Shown here piece after piece: positions 17,564 to 26,415 of a stretch of DNA of 64,000 bases. The number at the start of each line of letters is the position of its first letter. Positions within the stretch are counted from its first letter, which is position 1. The notes beneath the pieces were generated by a model. The model was given only the letters and a program-made list of their open reading frames with translations. It made no database searches and was not told the DNA's origin. Source of the DNA: JAUIIK01 sp963709995 (GTDB lineage Bacteria > Chloroflexota > Chloroflexia > Thermomicrobiales > CFX8); contig CAVPYN010000001.1 in assembly GCA_963709995.1 (NCBI GenBank), positions 310,001 to 374,000 of the forward strand, in the 5' to 3' direction. The position numbers and the translations under genes were made by a program.

Positions 17564-18482
17564 GGCCGAGGACGTCGATGTCGTCCATATCCAGCGTTTG
17601 AAGCATGATCCGGTCGATGCCCTGAGCCTCACGCATCCGGATCGACTCGATGACTTCATCCGGTGTGCCCACGAGCAGCCCGCGCTCTCGCATGTTCTGA
17701 AGCGCCTGATCCACATCCTGGTCGTCGCGTCCGGTGATCGCCATGATACGTCGCGCACGCTCCCGCACTTCCTGCTGATCGCGCCCTATGACATGAGACA
17801 ACATGATCGATTTCTCGATTTCGTCTGGATCGCGCCCGACGTCGTGGCAGTGTTGGGCGAGGACTTCGGCCTTGTGGTTGAAGACATCCGCCGGCACCGG
17901 AGTGACGTTCCACTCATCGGCATACTCTGCAACCAGTCTCAAAGTTCGCTTTTCACCGCCGCCGCCGATCAAGATCCTCGCTTTGCCGCCGGATGGGGTG
18001 AACGCCGCCTGGGCCCCGTCGAGTTGATAGTATTCGCCGGCGAAATCTACCCGCTCACCCGTCCAGAGCAAGGTGATGGCCTTGAGCGCTTCCTCGAAGC
18101 GATCCATACGCTCCTTGAGTGGGGGCAAACGAAAGCCGAAAGCACGATGTTCGCTCTCGTTCCATCCAGCGCCAATTCCGAACGAATAGCGGCCATTCGA
18201 CAGGCGATCCAGCGCCGCCGCGTCGTAGGCGAGGTGTACCGGTTCGCGGAAACTGACCGGCGAAACAAGCTGCCCAAAGCGAAGCCGGTCGCTCCAGATG
18301 GGCACCGCCGTGAGCGAGGGGATGAGCGAGACCGTTTCGCGCTCATACTTCCCCATCACGGAATAGAGGTGGTCTGATCGCCAGACGGATTCGAACCCGA
18401 GCCGATCCGCGCTTCCAACGATGTTTTGCCAGCGTTCCCAGGTTAGCCCTTCCTGACCCTCGATCATGACGCCGAGTTTCAT
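17529..18482 (-). CDS. LLM-class F420-dependent oxidoreductase
   Basis: 317 residues from ATG 18482 (GGAGAG 3 nt upstream). A luciferase-like TIM barrel: LGVMIEGQEGLTWERW, GFESVWRSDHL, RLRFGQLVSPVSFREP, GRYSFGIGAGWNESEHRAFG and the C-terminal VGTPDEVIESIR are those of the F420-dependent branch. It probably reduces or oxidises a small organic molecule with F420 rather than FMN, fitting the cofCD operon 2 kb away. Substrate unknown. Confidence 0.9.
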   Translation of the reverse strand: MKLGVMIEGQEGLTWERWQNIVGSADRLGFESVWRSDHLYSVMGKYERETVSLIPSLTAVPIWSDRLRFGQLVSPVSFREPVHLAYDAAALDRLSNGRYSFGIGAGWNESEHRAFGFRLPPLKERMDRFEEALKAITLLWTGERVDFAGEYYQLDGAQAAFTPSGGKARILIGGGGEKRTLRLVAEYADEWNVTPVPADVFNHKAEVLAQHCHDVGRDPDEIEKSIMLSHVIGRDQQEVRERARRIMAITGRDDQDVDQALQNMRERGLLVGTPDEVIESIRMREAQGIDRIMLQTLDMDDIDVLGLIAREILPQVS

Positions 18483-18595
18483 GGTCTCTCCATCCGTACT
18501 TGCCGATGCCGGTAATGCCATTAACTATCGAACGTTCGCAACGATCATACGCTGAAATGGCGTCCTTGCCAGGACACAGAGTCACAGCCTCGTGC

Positions 18596-18616
18596 TAGAA
18601 TAAGAACATCTGTTCT
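18596..18616 (+). promoter_or_regulatory. LexA-like SOS box overlapping a -10 element
   Basis: GAACATCTGTTC at 18604-18615 fits the GAAC-N4-GTTC operator bound by Gram-positive-type LexA. It lies 2 bp after a TAGAAT -10-like hexamer (18596-18601), where a repressor would block initiation, and 31 bp before the ATG of the small gene at 18647. No good -35 is visible. Only one such box was seen in the window. Confidence 0.5.
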
Positions 18617-18646
18617 ATTTCATGTTGAACTGACGAGGGTGTTACG

Positions 18647-18871
18647 ATGTCTCCGCGAAAGGGCCACGCTACGTCGAAGAGCAGGAAGAAGTCGCGTACA
18701 GCGTTCAGAGTTGGCCAGAGGGTAGAGCTCGATGGCTATGGACCTGCCACGGTGATTGCTGTTGAAGCGCGGCGTGGCGGTCGCTATTCCGATCTTTGGG
18801 TCCGGCCCGACGATAACCCCGCACAGGAAATTGGCGTTGGCTACCAGCATGATCTGGTAGAGCCAACCTGA
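18647..18871 (+). CDS. Small basic protein, SH3-like fold suspected
   Basis: 74 residues with a purine-rich ribosome site. The first 18 residues are Lys/Arg/Ser-rich; the rest (FRVGQRVELDGYGPATVIAV, then SDLWVRPDDN and QHDLVEP) has the spacing of a small SH3/Tudor-like barrel. The mix suggests nucleic-acid binding, but I do not recognise a family. The possible LexA box in its promoter hints at damage control of expression. It may be followed by the exported protein at 18975 but a 100-bp gap separates them. Confidence 0.65.
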   Translation: MSPRKGHATSKSRKKSRTAFRVGQRVELDGYGPATVIAVEARRGGRYSDLWVRPDDNPAQEIGVGYQHDLVEPT

Positions 18872-18974
18872 GATCCCGCGCTACCGGTTCTGGCGATCCT
18901 GACCGTGCTGCCTGCTTCCTACACTCTTCGATGGTGAATCAGTTGCGCTCGGCCGGCGGGATTGGATTGATCGC

Positions 18975-20051
18975 ATGTTTGACAGGCAATCGGCTGGAGC
19001 TAGCTGCTCCCTTGCTCGCTGGGGGCTGGGCTGGCGACTCCTGGCCCTGCTTGTCGCTTTGAGCATTCTCCAGGCCACGGCGAACGCATGTAGCATCGAC
19101 AGTCCATCCGCCGAACCTAACCAGGACTCAGCCGGAATTGCCGCGCGTGGGGCGTTCGTCGTGTGGGCGACAGGCCGGGGAATCGGATACCGGGAGCTAA
19201 CATCGTCGATGCGGGAGCAGCTTGAGGACGGTGCCACCGTTCGGCTTGACGTCACAGTGCGAACAGACGTGTCGCAAATCTGGCGGCGCGTCACGATTGA
19301 TGTTCCCGTTCAACGCAATGAAGACGGCGCCTGGATCTATCCGGAAACTGCGCTGATAGACCGGCTGGTGCTGAGCGCGATATCCGCGACAGCTGTGGCG
19401 GGCGAACCTGGTAGCGCCACTCGCGCTCCCGCAACCGCTACTCCACGCCCGACGCCCTCAGCGACCACTGTCCCTACGGTCGTTCGCGCGACATTGCCAC
19501 CGCCCACAGGGGAGATTGTTTACACCTCCGACTGGTCCCAGGGCTCCGATGGCTGGATCGGTACGCTGGATTGGAATGCGATCGACGCCAGGCTCGTCAA
19601 TGATGGCTCGCGAGGTAGCCGCGATCCATGGATCGAAGCCCCGATCCATGTTGATCCATCAATGGCAATGACAATCGAGTTTCAGGCCGAGATTCTCGCC
19701 ACTGAGTTTGGAAGCTTCGGGCTTGTGGCCCGGGCTGGAGGGTTTGGCTGGTTTGAATTTGGAGTTCGCTCAGATCCGGAAGATGAGGGCGGGGTGGTGG
19801 CAATGATGGCGGTCGCAGAGCGGCAGAACGCCCGGTTCGTGGAAAAAGAGCTACTCGCTGTGCCGCGCTCCCTATCGCCCGGCCCTCATCTCTATCGCGC
19901 CGAGTTTGGGAATGGCGTTGCCAGGTTCTTCATTGACGGCGAAAAGGTTGGTGAATTTCCCGAGCGCCAGTTCGTCCTCGGCGAATTCATGGGACTCTGG
20001 GCCGAATTGACCCACGTTGAAGTGCACACCTTTCGGGTGACGATACCGTAG
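18975..20051 (+). CDS. Exported protein with lectin-like C-terminal domain
   Basis: 358 residues. A signal segment (RLLALLVALSILQATANAC) ends at a possible lipobox Cys. Residues about 40-145 form an unrecognised domain, about 150-180 a Thr/Pro/Ala-rich linker, and the rest (YTSDWSQGSDGWIG to GEFMGLWAELTHVEVHTFRV) has the pattern of a concanavalin-like jelly roll as in DUF1080/LamG proteins. A surface carbohydrate-binding role is likely but unproven. It ends just before a shared terminator. Confidence 0.7.
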   Translation: MFDRQSAGASCSLARWGLGWRLLALLVALSILQATANACSIDSPSAEPNQDSAGIAARGAFVVWATGRGIGYRELTSSMREQLEDGATVRLDVTVRTDVSQIWRRVTIDVPVQRNEDGAWIYPETALIDRLVLSAISATAVAGEPGSATRAPATATPRPTPSATTVPTVVRATLPPPTGEIVYTSDWSQGSDGWIGTLDWNAIDARLVNDGSRGSRDPWIEAPIHVDPSMAMTIEFQAEILATEFGSFGLVARAGGFGWFEFGVRSDPEDEGGVVAMMAVAERQNARFVEKELLAVPRSLSPGPHLYRAEFGNGVARFFIDGEKVGEFPERQFVLGEFMGLWAELTHVEVHTFRVTIP

Positions 20052-20060
20052 CGATCAGAA

Positions 20061-20094
20061 AGGGCCGGTATCCGGGCATCCGGATACCGGCCCT
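20061..20094. terminator. Perfect 14-bp bidirectional terminator hairpin
   Basis: AGGGCCGGTATCCG (20061-20074) is the exact inverse of 20081-20094 with a 6-nt loop, flanked by GATCAG/CTGATC. It separates the convergent exported-protein and aminotransferase genes. Confidence 0.85.
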
Positions 20095-20115
20095 GATCTC
20101 GTTCGAGCGTCTAGC

Positions 20116-21489
20116 CTAGCTGCCCAGTTCGTCCGAATGCTCGGATTCGGCCTGCGTCAGCGATTCGTCGATAATCGTGACCATCCGATCGATTTCGTCG
20201 TAGGTGACGACGAACGGCGGGGCGACATGGATGATGTCCCAGACGCGGGTCAGCATCCCCTTCTCGTTCATCAACTCGTCGACGCGCTTGACGAACTTGG
20301 AGTCTCTCCCGAACTTGTCCTTGGTTGCCTTGTCCTTGACCAGTTCGACGCCGGCCATCAGGCCACGTCCACGCACCTGGCCAACGGACGGATGGGTCTC
20401 AAGCTCCTTGAGCTGCTTGTAGAGATACTCGCCCTTGTCCTTGGACTGCTGGGGAAGATCCTCATTCTTGAAGATCTCGATGTTCTTCAGCGCGGCGGAT
20501 GCTGCCACGGCGTGTCCACCGAAGGTGAGCAGGTGCCCGAGGGAGATGTCCTTGTGCTCCTTGAATGGTTCATAGAGCTCGGAGCGCACAGCCGCGGCGG
20601 CAATTGGCGCATAGCCGGATGAGAGGCCCTTCGCCATAGTCATGATGTCCGGAACGACGTCGTACTGCTCCATGGCGAAATAGGTGCCGGTCCGGCCCCA
20701 GCCATTGATCACCTCGTCGGCGATCAGAAGCACTCCGTGCTTGTCGCAGATTTCGCGCAGCCGCTTCCAGTATGCCTTGCTCGGTATCTGCACGCCGTTG
20801 GCCGTCGAAATCGGCTCGGCAATGATCGCGGCAACCGTCTCGGGATCCTGGAATTCGATCTCCTTCTCGAAGGCGTCAGCGCAGGCGATTTCGTCGGCTT
20901 CGCCTTCAAGTCCCGGGAATTGCGAGCGGTAGTTGTTGGGCGAGGGAACGTGGTAGACGCCCGCCATGAAGGGGCCGAAATACTTCTCGGCACGAATACT
21001 GGTCAGGCTCATCGCGCCGAATGTCATGCCGTGATAGGAGCCGCGGCGAGCGATGATCTTGTAGCGCCGCGGGAAACCGCGCATCGCCTGGACCTGCTTG
21101 GCGATCTTCATCGCGCTCTCGACGGCTTCCGAGCCACCTGAGCAGAAGAACAGGCGATCGAGGTCGCCCGGGAGCAGATCGGCGATCGCCTCGCCGAGCG
21201 CCACCGTCGGGACGGTCGTGTAGTTGCCAGCAGAGACGTAGGCCAGGCGGGCGGCCTGTTCCTTCATCGCCTCGCCGATCTCTGCCCGGCCATGGCCGGC
21301 ATTGACGACCCAGAGTCCGGCGATGCCGTCGAGATATTCCTTGCCGTAGACATCGTAGAGTCGAGCGCCCTCGCCGCGATCGAAGACTTTCATCCCCTTC
21401 TCTTCGGCAAGTTGCTGCCACGTTGCACTGTGAATCCAGACGTGATCGAGTGCGGATTTCGTTAATTTATCGGCGGATGCGACAGCCAC
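20116..21489 (-). CDS. Class III aminotransferase (omega-amino acid/diamine type)
   Basis: 457 residues from GTG 21489, 8 nt after GAGGGAG; longer in-frame starts look non-coding. The PLP-dependent fold type I signs are FFCSGGSEAVESAMKIAK, ADEVINGWGRTG and the Schiff-base Lys in MTMAKGLSSGYAPIAA. Close in style to beta-alanine/taurine/putrescine-pyruvate transaminases; the amino donor cannot be fixed. Transcribed divergently from the D-hydroxyacid dehydrogenase. Confidence 0.9.
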   Translation of the reverse strand: MAVASADKLTKSALDHVWIHSATWQQLAEEKGMKVFDRGEGARLYDVYGKEYLDGIAGLWVVNAGHGRAEIGEAMKEQAARLAYVSAGNYTTVPTVALGEAIADLLPGDLDRLFFCSGGSEAVESAMKIAKQVQAMRGFPRRYKIIARRGSYHGMTFGAMSLTSIRAEKYFGPFMAGVYHVPSPNNYRSQFPGLEGEADEIACADAFEKEIEFQDPETVAAIIAEPISTANGVQIPSKAYWKRLREICDKHGVLLIADEVINGWGRTGTYFAMEQYDVVPDIMTMAKGLSSGYAPIAAAAVRSELYEPFKEHKDISLGHLLTFGGHAVAASAALKNIEIFKNEDLPQQSKDKGEYLYKQLKELETHPSVGQVRGRGLMAGVELVKDKATKDKFGRDSKFVKRVDELMNEKGMLTRVWDIIHVAPPFVVTYDEIDRMVTIIDESLTQAESEHSDELGS

Positions 21490-21812
21490 GCGTATTTCTC
21501 CCTCGCTGATGCCCGAACCATGGTTGGCCGGCAGAATTCTGACGGCAAGCGAACGCCGCTCGGTGCGAGTATAGCAGTGCTGCGAGCATCCCGAGGGGCT
21601 GGCCGACACATTGAATTGAGTTTCCTCCAACCGGCGATTTCGCGCCCCTGTGGCACATTTTCGAATGCCGCATTCGCGCGGTTCAGCCTTTGTGTCTTGT
21701 GCATCGATCTCGCGTTCAGTTCCAGGGAGCGACAAACCCGGCTACGATCAGTCGCTGCCTGTCTAGAATGGGACCGGCATCCTAAATCTGCTGAAATGGA
21801 AAGGTGCGAACA
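21490..21812. other. Divergent promoter region
   Basis: A 323-bp gap between the aminotransferase and dehydrogenase starts. TAGAAT at 21764-21769 could be the -10 of the dehydrogenase. I see no repeat, operator palindrome or riboswitch. Confidence 0.4.
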
Positions 21813-22781
21813 GTGTCGAAGGAAGTGCTGATACTCTCACGAAAGTTTCGGGAGTCTGATAGCGATTACGTCCATCAATTCCTCAAGTCGCAGGGTTGCT
21901 CGATGGTTGACAAGCCGATTTCCTACCCGGTGGATGATGCTCAGTTGCTGGATCTGGTGGAAACGGCTGGCGGAATCATTACCGGACTCGAGCAGATCAC
22001 TCCTGCTGTCTTCGATGCCGCCCCGCACCTCAAGGTTGTTTCGGTCGGAGGCGTTGGTTATGACCATGTCAACCTCGAGGCGGCCAGCGAACGAGGGATC
22101 GTCGTTGCGAATTGCGCCGGATGCAACAATCATGCCGTATCCGAACTCGCCTTCGGGATGATGCTCGGCCTTGCCCGGAAGCTCCGCGGGAACGATGAGG
22201 CGATGCGCTCGGAGGGCTGGGCGAGCGGCGGTCCGCTTCGCGATGGGGTCGAATTGTGGGGCAAGACGTTGGGCGTTGTCGGGCTCGGACGGGTTGGCAA
22301 GTCCAGCGCGTTGCTCGGTAGGGCATTCGGTATGAAAGTGCTGGCAACGGATCTGGAGTGGGACATTACCTTTGCGAATCAGAATGGCATTTCTTATGTG
22401 CCGCTGGACGTGCTTCTGCGGCAATCCGACTTCATCACTCTCCACATTCCACTCACTGAGTTCACCCACGATCTGATCGACGAAGATGCCATCGATCTGA
22501 TGAAGCCGGGCGCGATTCTGGTCAACACCGCGCGTGGCCCGGTCGTCAAGGAATCGGCGCTTGTCGCGGCGCTCTCAGCGGCACGGATCGCCGGCGCCGG
22601 GCTCGATGTGTTCCGGGTCGAACCGCATCCCGACAACCCATACACCGAATTCGACAATGTGATTCTGACGCCGCACGTTGGAGGCTCGACTCGTGAAGCC
22701 TTTGACCGCTCGCTGTACCTTGCGATGACCAACGTCTGTAATGTGTTGAATGGCATGCCACCCCATTCAAAAGTGAACTAG
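21813..22781 (+). CDS. D-isomer-specific 2-hydroxyacid dehydrogenase
   Basis: 322 residues from GTG 21813, about 8 nt after GGAAAGG; GTG 21804 is too close to that site. NAD-binding Rossmann motif VVGLGRVGKSSALLG followed by LATD, substrate Arg in NTARGPVVKESAL, Glu in FRVEPHPDNP and catalytic His in LTPHVGGSTREAF. Related to phosphoglycerate/hydroxypyruvate/glyoxylate reductases, without the ACT domain of SerA. Physiological substrate unknown. Confidence 0.9.
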   Translation: MSKEVLILSRKFRESDSDYVHQFLKSQGCSMVDKPISYPVDDAQLLDLVETAGGIITGLEQITPAVFDAAPHLKVVSVGGVGYDHVNLEAASERGIVVANCAGCNNHAVSELAFGMMLGLARKLRGNDEAMRSEGWASGGPLRDGVELWGKTLGVVGLGRVGKSSALLGRAFGMKVLATDLEWDITFANQNGISYVPLDVLLRQSDFITLHIPLTEFTHDLIDEDAIDLMKPGAILVNTARGPVVKESALVAALSAARIAGAGLDVFRVEPHPDNPYTEFDNVILTPHVGGSTREAFDRSLYLAMTNVCNVLNGMPPHSKVN

Positions 22782-22846
22782 TAGGGAGCGACGGAATCCC
22801 GCACAACGAACAGAAAGACTCGAATGCCGAGGCGAGCGCCGCGTCC

Positions 22847-23323
22847 TTGTTACGGATGCTCGGACGAGCCTGGCTGCTGGAGCCTGACCAGGCGATGCTC
22901 GATCAGATGGCGCTGCCACCGGTATCGAGTGAGGTCGCCGGGAAGATCACTCCACAATTGGCGGCCCGGCAATACAGCAGCGTCTTGCTGCAACTCGTTC
23001 CGCCATACGCATCGCTTTTTCTGGACGAAGAGGCGATGCTCAACGGACCGGAAGCCGAACGGGTCGAGGTCCTCTATCGCCGTCACGGGTTCAGGATATC
23101 GCCGGAGTGGCGCGCCGGGCCTGCCGACCATCTTGGCCTCGAACTATTGTTCCTTGCCCATCTCTACGAGCATGAGCCTGACGTCGCGCCGGGTTTCCTT
23201 CGAGCGAACCTGCTTCCATGGGCCCCAGTATGCCTCCTGGCGATAGGACGCATCCAGCCAGCGCCGTTGTATGCGGAGCTTGCCGGACGCACGCTCGATG
23301 TGTTGCAGGACCTGAGACCATAG
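22847..23323 (+). CDS. TorD/DmsD-like molybdoenzyme chaperone
   Basis: 158 residues, all-helical pattern. PPYASLFLDEEAMLNG, a YRRHGF segment and PADHLGLELLFLAHLYEHE are the TorD-family signature, which binds Tat signal peptides of molybdopterin enzymes. The listed start is TTG 22847; the frame reads coding-like some 15 codons further up without ATG/GTG/TTG, so the true start or a small sequence error near 22790-22840 is open. No molybdoenzyme is in the window, so its client is elsewhere. Confidence 0.65.
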   Translation: MLRMLGRAWLLEPDQAMLDQMALPPVSSEVAGKITPQLAARQYSSVLLQLVPPYASLFLDEEAMLNGPEAERVEVLYRRHGFRISPEWRAGPADHLGLELLFLAHLYEHEPDVAPGFLRANLLPWAPVCLLAIGRIQPAPLYAELAGRTLDVLQDLRP

Positions 23324-23346
23324 ATCCGTGGATGAAGCGGGTCGTG

Positions 23347-24660
23347 CTAACGGTGATGGTCTTCTCCCGCGCTCACTTCCGGTGGGGAAGGCGTCACCAG
23401 CACCTTGTCGACTCGAGTCCTGTCCATGTCAACTACCTCGAAACGTAATCCAGCATGATCGAAGAAATCCGATGGTCCAGGCACGCGCCCGAGGCTTGCC
23501 ATGACGAATCCGCCGAGTGTCTGATAGCGAGCGGGCTCGTCCGGAATCAACAGGTCTGTACCGAACACTTCCCGTAATTCGTTGATCGATACCATGCCGT
23601 CGATGAGCCAGGAACCATCTTCGCGCTCGATGATTGGTAGATCCGCGTCAGGCGGCGCGTCGAGTTCGCCGACGATCGCCTCCATGACATCGTGGAGGGT
23701 GACCAGCCCTTGAATCGCCCCGTACTCGTCGATGACGAGGGCTCTTCGGACGCCGGTCTGCTTGAAGAGTCCCATGACATTGATAGCCGGCGCTGTTTCC
23801 GGAACAAACTGAGGAGTTGTCAATACGTTTTCCAGATTGAAAGCGCCCTCTCGCCAGAGATCTTTGATCGCGACGAATCCAAGCACATTGTCCAGTTCGC
23901 CGGAAAAGACCGGATAGTACGAATGGCCGCTACTGGTGATGGCCTGCCGGTTGACAGCCTCATCGGCATTGGCATCGACCCAGACGACCTGGCGACGGGG
24001 CGTCATCAGATCGATCGCGACGAGATCGCCGAAATCGAGCACTCCGAGCGCCATTTCTTCTTCCTCGGATTCGATCACTCCGATCCTCGCTCCTTGCTCG
24101 ATGAGGATCCGGATCTCTTCTTCGGTCACTTTCGTCTCCATCGTCGGGCTGACGCGCAGGACGCGAAGAACGGCGTGAGTTGACGCGCTCAGCAGGGTGA
24201 TGATCGGGCGGCCAACCCAGCCCAGGGCCTGGAGCGGGCGGGACAGCGCGATCGCAATCGATTCCGGATGCTGGAGCGCCAGGCGTTTCGGCACGAGTTC
24301 GCCAAAGACGAGCGACAGGTAGGTCGTCAGACCGACGACGATCACGAAGGACGCGATTTCGCTGTAGGGGCCGATGAACGAGACGTCTTCGAGGCTTTTG
24401 GCGACTTCCTGGGCGAGCGTTGCGCCACCGACTGCGCCAGCAAGGATGCCGATCAGTGTGATGCCAAACTGTACGGTTGCCAGGAATCGATCCGGTGTCG
24501 CAGAGAGTTCCAGCGCCGCCTGTGCGCCGGAGTTCCCGCCCCTGGCTCGTTCCTGCAGACGCGATTGCTGGGCAGACACCACCGCGAACTCGGCCATCGC
24601 CAGAAAGCCATTCACGACGACAAGAGCCAGGATGACGATGATCTCGATTGTGAATGTCAT
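23347..24660 (-). CDS. CNNM/CBS-domain membrane protein (HlyC/CorC family)
   Basis: 437 residues. The N-terminal DUF21/CNNM part has four hydrophobic segments (EIIVILALVVVNGFLAMAEFA first), then two CBS domains (IDLMTPRRQVVWVDANA and YGAIQGLVTLHDVMEAIVGE) and a C-terminal CorC/HlyC domain with DGSWLIDGMVSINEL. Such proteins are implicated in Mg/Co or Na-coupled Mg efflux; they are often mislabelled hemolysins. Divergent from the MetE-like gene. Confidence 0.9.
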   Translation of the reverse strand: MTFTIEIIVILALVVVNGFLAMAEFAVVSAQQSRLQERARGGNSGAQAALELSATPDRFLATVQFGITLIGILAGAVGGATLAQEVAKSLEDVSFIGPYSEIASFVIVVGLTTYLSLVFGELVPKRLALQHPESIAIALSRPLQALGWVGRPIITLLSASTHAVLRVLRVSPTMETKVTEEEIRILIEQGARIGVIESEEEEMALGVLDFGDLVAIDLMTPRRQVVWVDANADEAVNRQAITSSGHSYYPVFSGELDNVLGFVAIKDLWREGAFNLENVLTTPQFVPETAPAINVMGLFKQTGVRRALVIDEYGAIQGLVTLHDVMEAIVGELDAPPDADLPIIEREDGSWLIDGMVSINELREVFGTDLLIPDEPARYQTLGGFVMASLGRVPGPSDFFDHAGLRFEVVDMDRTRVDKVLVTPSPPEVSAGEDHHR

Positions 24661-24812
24661 GTGCGCTCCAGTTCCCCTACTGCTTCATTCACGTGATTCC
24701 CGGCCTTGCTGGTTTCAGTTTATAGTGCAAGCCCTGCCGGGGTTGGCGATGGTCCACAGGCGAATGCCACGCTGGAAGCTTCGGATGGCGTGGAAGATGG
24801 AAGGAAATCGCG

Positions 24813-25913
24813 ATGTCGATGCGTTTTCGAGCTGAGACCGTTGGCAGCATGTTGCGTCCGGAGACGTTGCTGAGTGCTCGCGATGCGCTCGCTCGTGGAG
24901 CGTTGTTCCCCGCCGCATTCAAAGTGATTGAGGATCAAGCGGTCGATGATTGTATCCGAGTCCAGGAAGAGGCAGGCATCGACGTCATTTCTGATGGCGA
25001 GATGCGCCGGAACGTGTTCGCGAGCCAGCTCGTTCAGGCGTCCGAAGGATTTGAGCGCGTTGAGGGTAACTATGTCGACTGGTTCGACATGGATGGCAAT
25101 CTCCAGCGAGATCCAGTAACCGTCGCTCTGACCGGCAAGATTAGAATGAAGCGCAGACTTTCGGCGGAAGAATTCACCTATCTACGAGCAAAGACCCGGA
25201 AGCCGGTGAAGATGACGATCCCTTCACCCACGATGTATGCCTACTACTGGTTTCCCGGCGTCTCGGAAGCTGCTTACCCCAATCCAAGCGTCTACATGGC
25301 CGAAGTGACCCAGATCCTACGCGACGAAGTTGCTGAACTGATACGGCTCGGCGCCACCTACATCCAATTCGATGCTCCAGAGTTTGGCATGATCCTCGAT
25401 CCCCACCAGCGGGAGTGGTTCCAGCGCAAGGGCTTCAACGTCGACTATATGCTGGACGACGGCATCGAGATGATCAACGCGATCATCGACGGTCATGACG
25501 CTGAGGGCATGACGTTCGCTTTGCATATCTGCCGTGGCAACGACGCGAATCGGTATATGGCCCGGGGAGGGTACGAAATGATCTCGCGGCGCATATTTCA
25601 GCCATGCAACGTCTCCTTGTTGCTGCTTGAGTACGACGATGATCGATCCGGCACGTTCGAACCCCTGGTAGGCGTTCCGGAGAACACGGGGGTTGTCCTC
25701 GGCCTCATCTCGACCAAACGGCCGGAACTGGAGTCCGAAGAGGGCCTCATCAATCGGATCTCAGAAGCGACGAGGTTCATCCCGCTCGATCGCCTCGCCC
25801 CCAGCCCGCAGTGTGGATTTGCGTCAGTTGCCAGCGGCAATCACCTCAGTTATGAACGGCAGGCGGAGAAGCTGAGACTTACAGCAAATGTCGCGCGCCG
25901 GGTGTGGGGGTGA
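24813..25913 (+). CDS. Cobalamin-independent methionine synthase (MetE C-domain)-like enzyme
   Basis: 366 residues; ATG 24813 with AAGGAAA upstream. The protein matches the zinc-barrel domain of MetE without the N-terminal half: GSMLRPETLL, VISDGEMRR, YIQFDAPEFGMI, the zinc ligands in LHICRGN and the last Cys in APSPQCGFASV. Stand-alone versions use methylcobamides or other methyl donors, or serve other thiol alkyl transfers, so methionine formation is likely but not certain. A 6-bp hairpin (24767-24793) lies in the leader. Confidence 0.88.
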   Translation: MSMRFRAETVGSMLRPETLLSARDALARGALFPAAFKVIEDQAVDDCIRVQEEAGIDVISDGEMRRNVFASQLVQASEGFERVEGNYVDWFDMDGNLQRDPVTVALTGKIRMKRRLSAEEFTYLRAKTRKPVKMTIPSPTMYAYYWFPGVSEAAYPNPSVYMAEVTQILRDEVAELIRLGATYIQFDAPEFGMILDPHQREWFQRKGFNVDYMLDDGIEMINAIIDGHDAEGMTFALHICRGNDANRYMARGGYEMISRRIFQPCNVSLLLLEYDDDRSGTFEPLVGVPENTGVVLGLISTKRPELESEEGLINRISEATRFIPLDRLAPSPQCGFASVASGNHLSYERQAEKLRLTANVARRVWG

Positions 25914-25954
25914 TACCGCGAGGCGCACTGGAGAGGCCGTTCAATGCGCGGTAT
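25913..25954 (+). terminator. Hairpin after the MetE-like gene
   Basis: ATACCGCG (25913-25920) and CGCGGTAT (25947-25954) form an 8-bp stem directly at the stop codon. No U-tract, so termination is only possible. Confidence 0.35.
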
Positions 25955-26017
25955 TGTGGAGATCGTACCCGGGCAAGGTCCGTCCTCGCCCGCGTACGTA
26001 TGCAGTCTTCGGGCCGG

Positions 26018-26041
26018 GTAGGGACAAAGCCCTGCCCCTAC
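26018..26041. repeat. Short palindromic element (GTAGGG...CCCTAC)
   Basis: Six-base arms at 26018-26023 and 26036-26041 around an A-rich and pyrimidine loop, in an otherwise empty 200-bp gap. The look is that of dispersed palindromes common in this phylum, but only one copy of this type is in the window. Confidence 0.3.
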
Positions 26042-26116
26042 GAAAGACCGTGAGCATGAGTCAACGCCGCGCCATCGATGCCTTCGAAGACGGGCGCAGG
26101 CGCCGCTGGATACAGT

Positions 26117-26263
26117 CTAGCTGAATCGTCCACGACCGAAGAGCACGCCTGCGATCAGCAGTACGAGAAAAATGATCAGCATCAGCCGGAGGACGCCTTC
26201 GACGAGAAATGCGCCACCTCCGAAGAGCAGCAAGATCAACAGAATCAGTACGATGAGCAACAT
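26117..26263 (-). CDS. 48-residue membrane protein
   Basis: ATG 26263 follows AAAGGGGG by a few bases; the frame is open to 26299 but without a ribosome site. The peptide is nearly all hydrophobic, with two membrane spans (MLLIVLILLILLLFGGGAF and LMLIIFLVLLIAGVLF) and an RGRFS tail. It resembles the tiny lmo0937/DUF3309-like membrane peptides found in many bacteria. Function unknown. Confidence 0.6.
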   Translation of the reverse strand: MLLIVLILLILLLFGGGAFLVEGVLRLMLIIFLVLLIAGVLFGRGRFS

Positions 26264-26358
26264 AGCGCCCCCTTTCGTTCGTATCCTCTGTGATGGCATT
26301 GGAGTTATCTGGAAGACGCGACGATCCGAGATCTATTTTCAGGAGAGATTGTGGGCAC

Positions 26359-26394
26359 AAAGAACCGCGGCGATTAGCGTCGCCGCGGTTCTTT
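26359..26394. terminator. Perfect 15-bp terminator hairpin
   Basis: AAAGAACCGCGGCGA (26359-26373) is the exact inverse of 26380-26394 with a 6-nt loop. A and T runs close the stem on both sides, so it works in either direction; it ends the lipoprotein gene at 26416. Confidence 0.85.
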
Positions 26395-26415
26395 CCAGGA
26401 CTGTGTATCTGGCCG

